A stretch of 64,000 nucleotides of DNA from Holacanthus passer (lineage: Eukaryota > Chordata > Actinopteri > Pomacanthidae): assembly GCA_025331565.1 (NCBI GenBank), contig JAFREQ010000003.1, positions 248,001-312,000 of the forward strand. Direction: 5' to 3'. Each line of letters begins with the position of its first letter. Position 1 is the first letter of the stretch. Position numbers and translations under genes: made by a program. A model generated the notes under the pieces. It was not told where the DNA came from. It saw nothing but the letters and a program-made list of their open reading frames with translations, and did not search any database. This document shows positions 11,991 through 25,268 of this stretch, piece by piece.

Positions 11991-13517
11991 AAGTCATGTT
12001 GTGACAGTGAGGCTTCCAGGATCTACACAGTAAATTTCCCAGTGTAAAACAAACAGCGTCATTACAACAACAGGTTGAATAAGATGCCCCCCCTCCCCAT
12101 GTGTTGATGAAAATGTGGATTGCTAAAAGAGGCATCCTCTGGAAAAACACGCCCACGTCAAACCAAGAGGAATTTTCATGCCAGTCGAGGGAAAATTACC
12201 TGGATGTGACTGTTCTATTGGTTTACCCCATTGAGGCTCCACCTCGGCACAAGAGACAGTTCATCTCAATAGAACAGCTGGGCCTGCAGTCCCACGTAAC
12301 TACTATTTTTATTTCAGACTTGCGACGCCCTCTAACGGATGTGATGGACTCGCAGCTGGGCCTGAATCTGATCACAAACAATCTGGAGAAAGAGAGGATG
12401 ACTCTTCCTGGAGCAGCTTCCTCTCTGGTGGGGCGGAGATGGTGATAAAGCCGTCCCACCACCGTGGGCCGAAACAGGGTTATCGACAATTTTCCCTACA
12501 GGAGCGTCACTACATTTCAGCATCATGTACCAAGTATCAACATCTATGCATTGATGTAATGTTTAAAACTGGATTGATCTGGGAAACTCTTCTTTACATA
12601 GTGAACAAAGCTTCAAAGCACTTCATTATTTCTGTATTATGGGCATATTTAAAAATACAGCTTTTTTGATTGTGTTCTTAGGACAGTGACCTCTCATTAA
12701 GCTTTTCTTATGTAACATTCCTCCTTCTGCTCCCGGTCGAAAGAGACCAAGAAAGGCGCCAAGCAGAGAAGGATCTTTTGGTCTTTACAAAGTTTGTAGT
12801 TTATGCTGTTGTTTGTTGCTTCCCACCTAAGTTGACATATGTGTCTCTCTCATTTTTGTAATGAATGAATTTGTCTGATGACATGCAGCGTTGTACAACT
12901 CTGATATCTCTGCTCTTATTATTGAGATTTGGGTTTAAGCCAACCTCAGTGGAAGCATGTAACAGTGAGGGGCAGCAGGACATGAATGATCTGTCAGATG
13001 CAGGTACCATGACATCGAGGTCAATTTTTAAAAAAAATCTGTCTTTTCACCAGTATTTTATTACCTCTTCTATGGTTTGATATGTCGTTTCTTTTTTATT
13101 TTATTTCTGGCGTTTTTATGCATGAATTTAAAACGCACATAAAAACTGGTGGTTGGAAGCGTAGCTCTCATGTCACTCTCAGAAAGAAAAAGAAACAACC
13201 ACATCTCCCAAAAGGTTCAGCTATTCCCTTAAACTCTGAGCTGATTATTCATGAAGGATTTCATCTTTATATCTTTTCGCTACTCTTCTGTTGACACCTT
13301 GCAAAACTGTTTTTGCAGTCGGGCCGGCCATCACATTTTCCTTCCCATGTCACCCCTGCCTGTGACACACCGAGGCGCATGAAAAAAAAGGTCAAGTCTT
13401 ACGCATTTTCACCACGCGCGTATCAGGAAAAATCGTTACCCTGCGGCTGTGGAGGTTTAAAAACAGAGGGCTGTGAGTCTCCCCCGCTATATTGGGCTGC
13501 GTGTTGAGGATTACTGT

Positions 13518-13520
<3 letters not shown>
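11991..13520. other. gene-free stretch
   Basis: No gene recognised. The block at about 12100-12500 is moderately GC-rich with open frames on both strands and no family match. Confidence 0.4.

Positions 13521-13560
<40 letters not shown>
13521..13560. repeat. (GA)20 microsatellite
   Basis: Forty bases of uninterrupted GA, followed by purine-rich sequence to about 13590. It explains the Ser-Leu repeat frames on the minus strand. Confidence 0.97.
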
Positions 13561-13564
<4 letters not shown>

Positions 13565-16500
13565 AGGAAAGGGAGAGGGAAAGCTGTGTGAACGATAACC
13601 TCGCCACACTGCTCCATGGAACCCTGCCCTGTTAATAGTTTCCACCATGGGCGAGTGAGGAGGAGACCGAGAGAAAGAGGAGGAGGGAGAGGAGGGAGAG
13701 GGGGGACCAGTGGTAGATGCTTCCTGTGTGGCTGGATGGGTGCTGGCCACACCACGGAGAAGGAAGCAGCCTTGGGCACTGTGGAAGAAGTGATGAAAGA
13801 TGCACTTTCCTCCTCGTGCAAATAAAAACTGGTTTATTGTCTCGTCAACATGCTGCTTCGTTGGACAGTATGATTATGATTGTGAGCATGTTGCATAAAC
13901 ATGTAGATTTTTGCTCAGGGAGGAAAGTTAATTTTTACTTACCCTATAGTCTTTGAAGATTTCGGAGCCAACAATTGTAACTACTGTTTGTTTGTTTTTT
14001 TTCATCTTAGATTGGATCGAGCCTGGTCTGCTTTGGCCCGGTTTGGCCCGGCTTTGGTCCGAGTAGACCTGAATGGTTTCCAGGCTCTGTTTCTTCCCGC
14101 ATGTCAATAAAGAATTAGCCTTTCAACACAGCCCAGCAAAAGTCCAAGCCTGACTTAAAGTACACTTCAATTGAGCAAATAACTCCACACATACGCAGGG
14201 TTAGATGCTCGGACACGTCAACGGATTACAAAAAGAAGACAGATTATATTGTTGATTCTGGATGTTACTTTTGTTTCCAGTTTTGAGGCCTAACTGTGTT
14301 TGACTGATATTTGTTCTTTGTGTGTGTTCTCTCATATGATTTTACGAATGTTATGACTTCAACATCTGCTTGCTTTCTCTCAAGATTAATATGAGGTGTA
14401 CTGTTACCCTGTTTTGGCCTTGATTATATACAGTACAAGTGCATTAGATTAGATTAGATCACAATAAATCACCTTAGAGCTGATTTTCAGATTATGCTGG
14501 AATCTCCTGTGACACAACACATGTTAAACAAAGAACCTAAATACAAAAGTACTCTGGTCCATGTAATCCAAAGGGAAGTGATCCACCCTCTTTCCAGCTG
14601 CTCCTGTCCTCAGGTGGTGAGATATGATTCTGGAGCCCACGAGACAAAAACAAAAAGTCTAATGCCTACACCGCCCAAACCACCACAGGCCTTGGCACTG
14701 TCAGGCCTCAGTGGTAGAACAGCATTATGTTGTAAAAGGCAGCTGTGCATTACAGATTATAATGTGTAGGGATGGCCCCGCTGATACGGCGGGTTGAGAA
14801 AGCCGTCCGCTCTCTCCCTCGGGGAGATCCTGACCCCAGGCAAAAATGAAGCGTGGCGGTGTTTTCCTCTATAGGGGAGAGCAGGCGTGACATGTTAAGC
14901 GCTTCCACCAAAATAGAGAAGAGTATATTTAGGGTGAGTCAACATCTCCAGAAAACAGTCCCCCATGCTTGAGTTAGCAAGCCACAAGGGTCTTTAACAT
15001 CTGTATTGTACACTATATGGAAGAGGTCTAATTCGGGAAAGGAAACAAAGACGCGGAATCAAATGTGCATAACACAGGGACCAAACACAGTGTTGTGCTT
15101 TATGACCAGCTCCAGACTTTAACATATTGTTAACGATATTAATGTGCTTTGCCAATAAAGCCTTAAATGTTGTGTTCTGTCTTTCTTAACATCTGTTGTC
15201 AGCTGTATAGAATTTTCTCAGCTTGTGCATTATATTATATATAGTCATGCATGATGGACACCTATTGTTGTGCTTGTCTTGAAAGCTGCACTAATTTCTA
15301 TATTTGAAACAGATTTAAAAAATATGAACGCTTGTAGTGTTACTTCCTAACACTGAAGTTCCACACGGCTTTACAAAAAGTTTTAGTGTCTTTTAACGTG
15401 TGTTGGTTTTAAGGCCCACGACTTTATTGTTTTGGTTCACTCTCATCAGCATCGTTTGCAGTAGGCAGTTGTTTACAGTCAAAAAGCAACCAAATGCAGC
15501 TAGTCGATGGACATAATGAAACATTTAGTGACTACAGATCCAGATTTTTCCCTCAGGAGTTGGTGGAGACCAAAACAGAGCCAAAAGGTAATCGAGTATT
15601 GGACTTACATTGATCAGGTCAAAAACATAAGACCAAATTAATGTTAATGTTGCACTGTGTTTGCTGGATGTACAAATAGGCTTGTTAACACTTTCACCAT
15701 AAGAACCTTATGAGATGATACTATATCAACGTTGTGTTTACATTGCTCATCCAAGTAGCCAAAAATGTGGTTTAAAGCTGATTTACTTTGCTTTGATGCA
15801 AGGAAACACATTTTTTGAAAGGTTGATTCTTGAGTCTTGGGAACATTTATCTGTGATAGAAAATTCTACACTAACACATGAGCAAGTTACATTCACTGAG
15901 GAGGATGTGAGATATGGTTGAGAAAACTTGAAGTACCTGGAGTTTGGAATATTTAATCACACATTAAAATGTCATTTTCATGTCTTGTATTGCAGCACAA
16001 AGTAGGCTGTTATAGATATAGATACGACTATCATCAAATGCAAGTATCAATGTATGAAGCCGAACATTAATCAATATCATTGTCAATTCCACACAGCGTG
16101 TTTATTCAACTTCCAACTGTATGAAATCTCAGCATTCCATCTCTCAGGGAAGACAAGTTGCATTATTTTAGAATTGGTCACACATCATTTGTCAGTGAGC
16201 AGATCATTTGAAAACAATAATCCTACGACAGAGATTGGTTGGATGGAGTAGCCACATAGAGGGGGGTCAGAAAGACCTCGCGCTGACCCCCGTGACTGCT
16301 CTGCATCTGGATCACGAGCCTTCATCTGGGGAAAACGTGTGTAACTATTGTGATGCTGAAAAACATGGCTTTGAACTTCCTTTCGCTCCGAAGCGCATGC
16401 TGAAAACAAGAAGAGGGCTTCCAAAAAAGATGTGCACTTGAGGAGTCGCGGGAACGCAGATTGACAGCCTTTGGTTTGGTGTGTGTTTTTCTAGAGCATC

Positions 16501-17068
16501 TGTCTTCCTGCTCCGGCTCAAAGAGACAAGCCGGAGGAAGCGTTTTGCTCCTCTCCGAGGCCTTGAATGTGGGGAGGAAATCATCCGCACATTGCGTGAG
16601 ACCCGACCGTTGTTCGCTGGTGTCTGTGACAGCACTCATCAGCACGGCATTAATTAAGGATAAATACAAAGCATAAACAATAAACACGTGACCACAAAAG
16701 CCACAACTACCTCCCATACCAATTCAGAGCCTCGCCAAAGAAAGTAAATACAATAATCCTTTCAAGATTTGTTTCCCCCCATCCAGCCAGAGAGCCCCCC
16801 TATATGAGGACTTAAGTGAAATGCATTATTCAACAGATAGGAGCGTAAGGATGTCATTCATTGGAATCAAGCAGACCAGCATTAGATCGTATTTCACATG
16901 GCAGCTTGGCAGGATCGGACTGCAGATGTGCAACTTGGCATATCATGTCATTTCTAAAATAACCTGTTTTTGAGAGCTGTGGGTCTGGGTCCATGTCTGA
17001 GTTTTGCTGGAGCACCCGTTGGAACTGATTTGTACGTGTTTATGGAGAACTGTGTTTAAATGGTTCTG

Positions 17069-17070
<2 letters not shown>
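13561..17070. other. gene-free; GC-richer patches at 14760-14960 and 16230-16640
   Basis: No exon recognised. 13616-13760 is purine-rich. 13990-14110 contains the decamer TTTGGCCCGG and close variants repeated. 14760-14960 and 16230-16640 are repeat-free, CpG-bearing blocks in AT-rich surroundings and may be regulatory. Confidence 0.35.

Positions 17071-17128
<58 letters not shown>
17071..17128. repeat. (GT)29 microsatellite
   Basis: About 58 bases of uninterrupted GT, the longest dinucleotide run in the window. Confidence 0.97.
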
Positions 17129-17129
<1 letters not shown>

Positions 17130-18559
17130 TTGAATGGGAGTAAGTGAGTGCGTGCAGAGGGGGGATGGTTGAGGGGACAGCTGTAACGGAATCACTTCAT
17201 AAGTGAAATACCACTCCCTGTACAATAGCCAGCCACAAACCAGAGCTGTGGTGCAAATGTTTTTCCAACATGGCATGGATCTATCCCTGCATACTGAGAT
17301 TAAAAAATGCATTTTTCACTTCCTTCAAACGAGAAACCAAAGAAGGTTATGACTGGTACACTCAGGCTTTGGGGTCTCAGATGCACTTCATGCAAACAAT
17401 TTTTGAACAATGTTGGCTGTTTTTGTGAACTTTAAAATCCCCAGATTTATGTTTCCAGTGCAGGAGTGTTGTTAGCATTGCTAGAGCTTGAGTTGATGAT
17501 CACATATGTCTTCCCCGCTGTTTCACCGTTTCATTTTGGAGACAAGTTTACCAAGACAGGCTTCAGAATGCCTGTGTCAATGAAGACGGTCCATTGAGGG
17601 GCAGATAAAGGCCGCTAAAATGCATTCGTTCTACATAGTTTCACATGCTGGGAGCTATTTTGCATCCTCCTGAAGAGTTAAGATTCAATAGCCTCTGACC
17701 CTGAATTTGTAGAATGGCCTCATTGAGGAGGCCGAGGGGATGAACTACATTCCAGAGGCCTGCTGGGAGAAAACAAGATGGCCGTGTGTGACATGTGGCT
17801 TTGTTGGCGGGCGAGGGATGTCTCTCATGGCCATCAGGGTGTCAGAACTGGTTTCCTCTAATCGCGTCTGATAGGCGGAGAGGGCCTGGGCACAACCGCA
17901 GGGCCTCGTGATTCAAATCACAACTGCTTACAAAAACGCACCATGACCACACATTGACAGATTAACATTCCGCATGTTTAACTCATATCTCTGGAGCTGT
18001 GAACAAGCGGTGGCGAACTCCCTCCCAGATTCCAGATCACATTGTTCGACCTTTTTTCCCTCGCACCCTCCGTGATGTGAACCTGAGGGAACGGCGGCGT
18101 TGGAATGTCCGAGGTGGAATTCCTCTGAATGGCCGTTTGACCTGACTCACCACTTAGTGTCAGCACAAGGAACACACTCAATCATTAACAACTGGACCAT
18201 GGCGACCGCTGACTAGAATGGCTGTTGTGACCCAGGCCTCATGACTGGCATGGCCACTGACAGACACAGGCAGGGAAATCCTATGGCCCTGATTCCACCA
18301 TTAGCCATGACCTTCCCATTACAATGATGGAAAAGAAGCTTGGGAGGTATTTGTTTGAGTTGTCAGGTCCGACTGAATGAACGAATTTTCACCATGGTGT
18401 GATGATTAAATACTGTTTTTTTTACTGCAGAAACACTTAATAATTGTCTGGTGGAACCAAGAAACACAAACATTTTATTGCATATATTCTGTTTTGTGTG
18501 AACTCTAAACTTTGAATGCACCGATTATACTTTTTCCCAATACCACCTCAGATACCCCA
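17129..18559. other. gene-free; possible conserved block 17570-18330
   Basis: No gene seen. 17570-18330 is low in repeats and moderately GC-rich without coding character, so a regulatory role is possible. Confidence 0.35.
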
Positions 18560-19065
18560 GCTCAAGGTACTCGCCATCACCAAATGTGATCCAGCTCTTT
18601 GTTATAACTTTATAAATTTAAATGCCTCATTGCATTCAACTGATTGGGATCATCAATGTTGTGTCTCTCTCTGTCACTGCTCATCACACGCACCTTTCTG
18701 CAATCACCCCATCGTCTCTCCCAGTCTGCTCACCTGCCGCTCATCAGCTCATCAGCCTGCAGTATTTAAAACCTGGCTCTTCTCCGACTTCAGATCTTAG
18801 TTGCAATCATGGTGGTAGCTCGCTTCATTTCTAATATAACAAGTTGCTCTTAGAAATTGTGTTTTCGTGTGCTGTGTTTCAAGCCTATTGTGCCTAAGCC
18901 CCACTTCATATGGGCCTGCCAGTTATCAATCACTTTTCCAGCCTGCCTCAATCAACTTCACCAACCATCTCCAGCATTTTACAAGCGTCATTACGTCACG
19001 TCACCTCACCTCTGTGTCTTTGGACATTTGGGTCCATCCTGCAACCACTCCATAACAACATGAGG
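18560..19065 (+). mobile_element. retroelement-derived fragment, LTR-like
   Basis: C/T-rich sequence with CAGTATTTAAAACCTGGCTC (TATA-like) near 18760 and ACATTTGGGTCCATCCTGC near 19025, resembling the GGGTCC-containing ends of teleost retroelements. It shares the GGGTCCA motif with the fragment at 4200-4645. No coding domain. Class and boundaries are uncertain. Confidence 0.4.
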
Positions 19066-21152
19066 CCAAGCATTGTTAAGACACAAAAAAGTTAGAAGTC
19101 TGTGACTGAAACTATTTCTTATAAGCACTGCTACAGATCCGTGGGATTGGATTGTTGCTTTCTCTGTGTAACCTATTTACAGATCAATGGGTAACACATA
19201 CTTGGTCCTTTTGCTCTATATTTCCAGTCCCTGGCCAGATTGGGTTTGTGTCAGCTTCAATAGATTTCATTACTGACCACTTTTCACAGTGGAAAAAATG
19301 TCCATACCGACTTCTTAAATCACTCTTGCAACATAATCCAGCTCTCAATGTGCTCCAAACAGTCACACTTTCACCCAAAATACGGCTGAATACACAACTC
19401 CCGAGCCTTCTCCTCTATAATGTTACAGCTCATTTCCCACTGTGATGAAAAACATTTGTAAGTCAGAAAATATTAACATTACTGATCACACTGGAGGCCT
19501 TACCAGAACCCTCATTCACAAAACACAGCTTGAAACAAAATCGACAACAAAGCAGTAAAAATATGAAAAATATGACAAAAAAAAAACCTGCTGAACAGCT
19601 TTGATAACTGAACTCCTTGTAACAAATTCCACGTGTTTATGCAGCGACTAATTATACCGACCACTAAAAGCATTCCACGAGCCACAAGCGGTGTCCAAAT
19701 GTAAAATGCACGGCAACTGGAAAATCTTTGAAATGAATAGTTAAGCTGTTATATTTGTAATCCTTATTTAGCCGGTTCAGAAGGCCTGTGTTGGGTAATG
19801 AGTTCAGCTCTTAGTCTCGCACGTGATTGTTGACAATATTATTCTAAATCTAAAACGGTTGAATTGATGTAAAACATGATTTACATATTTTGCAGTCCGG
19901 TTAGATTTTAAGCAGGTAGAGCCTTAAAATCTGCGATTGCCTCAAACAAATGACAGTGGAAGTAGCATCTGGTGGAGAAAAGTGCACGTGGCTGCCAACA
20001 CTGTGAGGCCTCCCTTCACCACTTTGACCACACGTGGCTCCCCTATAGTTCTTCTGGCACAGAACCATAACAGTATGCCATATCGCTTTTTCACGTGATT
20101 CATCCACCACTGTCCTCTTGTGCAATCCACAAGGTCTTTATGTGGATTGGGAGTGATAGTGGGTTAGTTCTAGACGTAAGACTCTTTCCATGAGGGTCGC
20201 GGCAGTGCACCTGTTTATCCAAAGCCCAGAAAATGTCAGGGCTACTGTGGTAGACGATGCCTTGTCTTTTCGAGTCAGGGCGAGTGTCAGTGAGTGTCGG
20301 AGACATCTCATTGCTTCGCCAAAATTGCAGAGCAGAGTTTTGCTCTCCACACGAAAACATGCCCTGTTGGTTTCATTTGATATCTGATCACAGATTATGT
20401 TCCCCAGTCATAATTAGGAAATATCTCTTTCAAACATTTTGTGCCAGCAACATTATATTATGGTTAACGGAAACCATTCCTGCAATGTCGAAACGGCAGC
20501 GCTGGAAAAAATACGTCACTTTTGAAAAATGTACTCAAGTGTTCGCTCACACTGGAGGCTCGTGTTTTTTTTTTTTTTATACGAGCACCCAATTAGTTTA
20601 ACCAGCGCTTGTCAACAGCCAAACCATCAAATAACTTACATGCAACATATTTTAAACCAAATGTGAGCGAGCTACCACAACAACCCTAACATAACCAAGG
20701 TCTTCACAGGCAGGGGGCCCGTAAATGAGTCCAAATAATGACACAACGCCACCCAGAAACAGCTGTTGGGGAATGATGGGAAAGGAAAGCGGACTGACAG
20801 GGAAGTGGGGACACATGTGGGGTCCTTTTCAGGGCCGGGGAGGAGGAACCTGTGAAAGGGCCTGCCACAGGGGAGAAAGGAGCCTCTCATGGCCCATTGT
20901 GCATGAATGCTCCAACCTCTAGACCTGTCTCTCCAGCTCCAGCCATCAGCCTCCCTCCTGACCCGCTCTCATTACCCAGGCTCCCCTGCTCTCACCCAGT
21001 AGGAATGTTTGTGTTTGTTTGTGTACCTCACTTTCTTTCATCTCTGTTGTGACCCATTTGACACTTCTCATCAGACCTGCAAACCCTTCCATATAACAAC
21101 ACTTTATATTGAGAAAGACGGAAAACTGCCACATATTCAGACACATATAGAT
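19066..21152. other. gene-free stretch
   Basis: No gene seen. 20680-20960 is GC-richer and repeat-free. A poly-T run lies at about 20565-20579. Confidence 0.4.
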
Positions 21153-22132
21153 TTAAAGGATAATTGCAGTTTATCTCAACTTGGGTCTTGTTTTCATGGT
21201 TGCGGCTGTCATTCCTATCGGTAATAACAGCACTGTACGAACCAAGTTAACTGAAATTCAACAGCATATGTATGTGCTTTATAAATCACATGTCCTGTGG
21301 TCGACTTTGAGAAAAAATCTGAAACCAAAAGGGAGAAATGTATATTTTTTGGCTTCATGATGCCACCTCCTAGTTTTGCATTAATTTGATGGAATACAGT
21401 TGTGGTATCTGTCTGCATGGACGGAGACTTCATTTCAACACAGCTGATCAAATCTTGCGAACGTCAGCTTTCTGTCAGAGACAATGCAGAAGGTCAGAGC
21501 GGCCTTCTACGCAAGAGCAACAGACTTTTAACAATCACATTAGATTTCCTGCTAAAGTCTCTTTCTTATCTAATTTTCCATACAAACATTACTCAACATT
21601 AAGCCACATCTTGTCCAACACATTAGCAAACAAACATACACTGGTGTTCAAGTTCAAAATGTCATCACGATTTGCATAGATCATGTCAGGTCAGGGACTG
21701 GGCCTTGTGTTCAATCCACAGAACTGGATTTGAATTCTAATTCTGTGTTTCAGTCAATGCAGGTGATGGAGAAAACACACAAGTCAGTATCAGCAGTGAT
21801 ACCTGGTAGTTTGGGTTTGTGCATCCCTAGTTTTTCTGTCTAATGAGGGAGTATGACCAACGTTTTGGACGCACTGATTTTCACTTTTAAAGTAAGGTGG
21901 GTCAGATAACATCGTATTATTTTTATTTATTGGTTTATTTAACAGGGACAGTGCAGATTAATAAACACTATTGTTGCTGGACAGATGTGACAATGCCACT
22001 TTCTTACCATGTTGTTATTGCAATGTCCCAGATCTCAGCAGTTACATTTCAGAGTACAATGCAATCATAACTGATGGAAATGATGTCCAAAACTATGACA
22101 ACAAGAAGTTAGGATAGTTAGTTATCCTTTAA
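21153..22132. mobile_element. MITE-like element, family B, with internal insertion
   Basis: Left end TTAAAGGATAATTGCAG and right end ...AGTTATCCTTTAA are inverted. The inner arms (left TTGGGTCTTGTTTTCATGGTT, right ...GGAAATGATGTCCAAAACTATG) match other family B copies at 38963-39463 and 32180-33343. The 980-base span is longer than the 501-base copy. A different repeat (TTTATTTAACAGGGACAGTG, about 21880-21990) lies inside. Confidence 0.6.
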
Positions 22133-25100
22133 GTTAAGGTAGTGCAGTGCAGTGCGTGAGCAGCTTGACAATGAAATAGTGTAACATAGAGCTGAACATC
22201 AAGCGTGCGTTCCTCTGCCATTATACCAGCATCTTAAATTAAAATGCAAAATTCTTGGGTTTGAGGTCACTCAATTTACGCATGGCAGTAATTCAACATC
22301 GCATGGAAAACATGGAATGAACTGCACTGGTTCTTTCTCTGCATATGGCCGCCTCGTACCTATAGTATGAATCTTCCATACCTTCCATGCCATGTCTTAA
22401 CGTTGTGGCTATCCAACACTTCCACCACAGGGCCTCTAAAGCACCAAGTGTTGAGCTTGCAGATTGTTTTGCTTATACATCCAGCCTCTAATCTGCGAGA
22501 TTTATACCTCGTCCCACCCCTGTAATTAACAGATTTCCTAATAACTCACCTCATACATTTATAACATTTATTATCCCCACATATCAGCATACACAGGCCC
22601 TATTGAGATGTCAGCTTCAAACTGAAAACACGAGGAGGTTGCCATAGTGAAAGTCATCACTCTTATTCCTCTCAAACCAACTCTGCTTCAAGCTGCGTTC
22701 GCTATTTATTCGTCTGCCAGATCTAAAGATCTCTCTGAAGGAACTTCAAGTAGTGTATTTTAGGAAAGAGAAAAGAAGGGATATGACCCAAGAACAGGAT
22801 GACTGCGGGTCACAAATCACAGTTTGTTTAGCTGCGAAAGTTACTGTCAGAATTAGCCGATCCTGATGCGACCAAGCACACCCAGGAAGTCCAGGTCATC
22901 CGCACGGAGTTTCATCCATGCTGTCATGGCCCCCGACGACCACAGCACGTCAACCAGTAGTCTGAGGCAGGCTTTGGGGTCAACTCTCTGCCCGTGGCTC
23001 AGCGCAGCAGCGCAAGTGTCTGGTCAGACCCGCTGGTCAGGCACCACGCCCTGCCAACAACCACCGTCTGACAGCTGCTGTTGCCTCACCAACCTGCGCT
23101 CATGGGAAAAGTCTGCAGAAAGCCAAGCAGACAGTTGGGACATGACAGGACAGGAGTGTCTGCGTGCCCCACCGCTTCAACTCCACGTGGAGCAGGACAG
23201 CGCTCCTAAACGGCCTGAGTGATGAGAGGTGTAACTGCAGGTCGCAGGCCAACAAACTGGCAGGAGTTAAAAATGGATTTTACTGCTGCTCCAAGACAGA
23301 CCTAATAGCACTTCCCAATGAGGTCTAATGCGTTTATGTATTTGTGGATTACATTTTATTGCAATTCAGCTCAATAAAACAGAGAAATGTAAGGGTAGAA
23401 GTTTTCTTTGGAACGATGATATGCAGGTCCATATGCAGAAACCATGATACTCAGAATTAGAAACATATTAATTTTTCCCCTGCCTTCTGCCCGAGCCCAC
23501 TAATTGATAGAACATATCCGAAAACTGGTAAGGTGATCCCGAAATGAACATACTGGGCAACTATTCTTTCAAACCACATTTAAGTTCATGTGTTGTGGAT
23601 AGCTAATGAAAATCATCACTGAGCAAATTCAAAATAAAGACTTTATTCTATTGGCTTTTCAAAGCATAAAATAAAGATTGTGTTTTGCTCATGTGGGGAT
23701 ATAAATTTGATTTGTTGTGTTTACAGGACTCAAAGTGAAAGATATGGGCTCTGTTTCAGAAAGCAGACACATTTGCTGTGTATTGCTGTAGTAATCACTG
23801 TCAAATCAAAGAAATCTATATGACGCTTTAGACACATAAGACACTGATCAATTAGCTTTCATTTGTCATGGTGTGATTGGTCGCACTGAGGGAACATTCC
23901 TGTCATTGTTAGCGTCATGTTGGGGATTATGTGAATATTTCTGACTGAGGATTGTGGTGTATCTGAAAAGACTTAAATCTAAAATAGATGGCTAAAAAAA
24001 ATTACAGTCAGTTTGAACCAAGACACATTTTCAACTGCAAATTCATCATTACTGGATTGGACCTTACAATCATAGGTCTATAAGTTTGTCTGTTTGATCC
24101 ATATTTTCATCTTCACTTGCTGCCACCTGCATTTTTCATTTTGAATATAAAGGTCATGGTCCTCATTGACATGCATTCATATTTCTAGCACCACTGGATT
24201 AAATGGAGGCTTTGCTCTTTGCTGTTTGCCCATTGCCTTTATAAATCAAAGTATGCTCCCGTGATGATGGCTTGTTTTCATTACATGCTAAACTCAGACT
24301 GAACATACTCATACTCAGACTTAGTCAACACAGGTTTAAACTCAGACTTTATTAAAACTTCTTTCTGAAACATGACCTGGATTAACGCCACACTGCATAA
24401 CGAACCATTTTGCTCTTATGAGATTTACAACACACAGTACAGCACTTTATAGCCGTGTTATTATATCCCACACGCAGAAGATAATTGGTTAAAAAAACAT
24501 GTTATTCACAGAATGGCTTGAAAATATAATTCACATGGACCATAAATAATTCCAAACACCAAGTTCTGGCTTTAAGCAAAACGTGTACCCTGTTTCGTAG
24601 AAGCAACATTGAATTGAATTACTTTGTGGTAGCACACAGCTTTCCGCACCTAAAAAACATTGTGTTGTTTTGGTGCCAGTGTGGTTCCTGCTCAACAAGT
24701 TGACACTTGCACTGCAAATAAAATTATTACTCACGTTGCTGACAGAAAATGACTAATGGGACATGCATGAAATGTATCTTTCCAATGCACTGATTATGCA
24801 TTATTCAGTCCCTTGATATGTGGGACAGCTTTTAAAATGTAAAATAAAAGTTAAATCCGAGTTCAAGTTCGATTGAAGTTGATTCAAATAATGTGAAAAG
24901 TGCAGTGCTTAAGCCCTTTGCAGGACAAACACATATCCTCTTTCTTAGATGAATAGTCAACTTCAACTCTCAAAATCTGCACACCAGCAACTTTAAAGTT
25001 CACTAATTAACACGTTACTTCTCATTTGTATAATCTGCAAAAAGTTTCAGAAATCGTTCCTGCATATATAAAAATTCAGTATAGAATAGCTTGTCATTTT

Positions 25101-25157
25101 TGCATTTTTTTGTTTCTTTTTTACAGATTAATAACAAGTTATAATGTGTTATATTTT
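22133..25157. other. gene-free; GC-rich patch at 22862-23222
   Basis: Mostly AT-rich with nothing recognised. The GC-rich patch 22862-23222 stays open for 118 codons on + and for 56 codons in one minus frame. It matches no family I know and has no clear splice context. Confidence 0.35.
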
Positions 25158-25268
25158 GAGCTTTAGAGCCGTTTCCAGTCTTTATGCTAAGCTGAGCTAA
25201 CTGGCTGTATATATTTAATAGACAATGGCGTGCAAACATGTATCCCCAAATGTCAGACTATTGCTTTC
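25158..25268 (-). repeat. interspersed repeat, family C, reverse partial copy
   Basis: GTTTCCAGTCTTTATGCTAA and GCTGAGCTAACTGGCTG are the reverse complement of the hallmark text of the copy at 11712. It ends with AAATGTCAGACTATTGCTTT. Confidence 0.6.

Noticed and set aside
13392..13821. Ser/Leu-repeat minus-strand frames over the GA run
   Set aside because: Pure product of the (GA)20 microsatellite.
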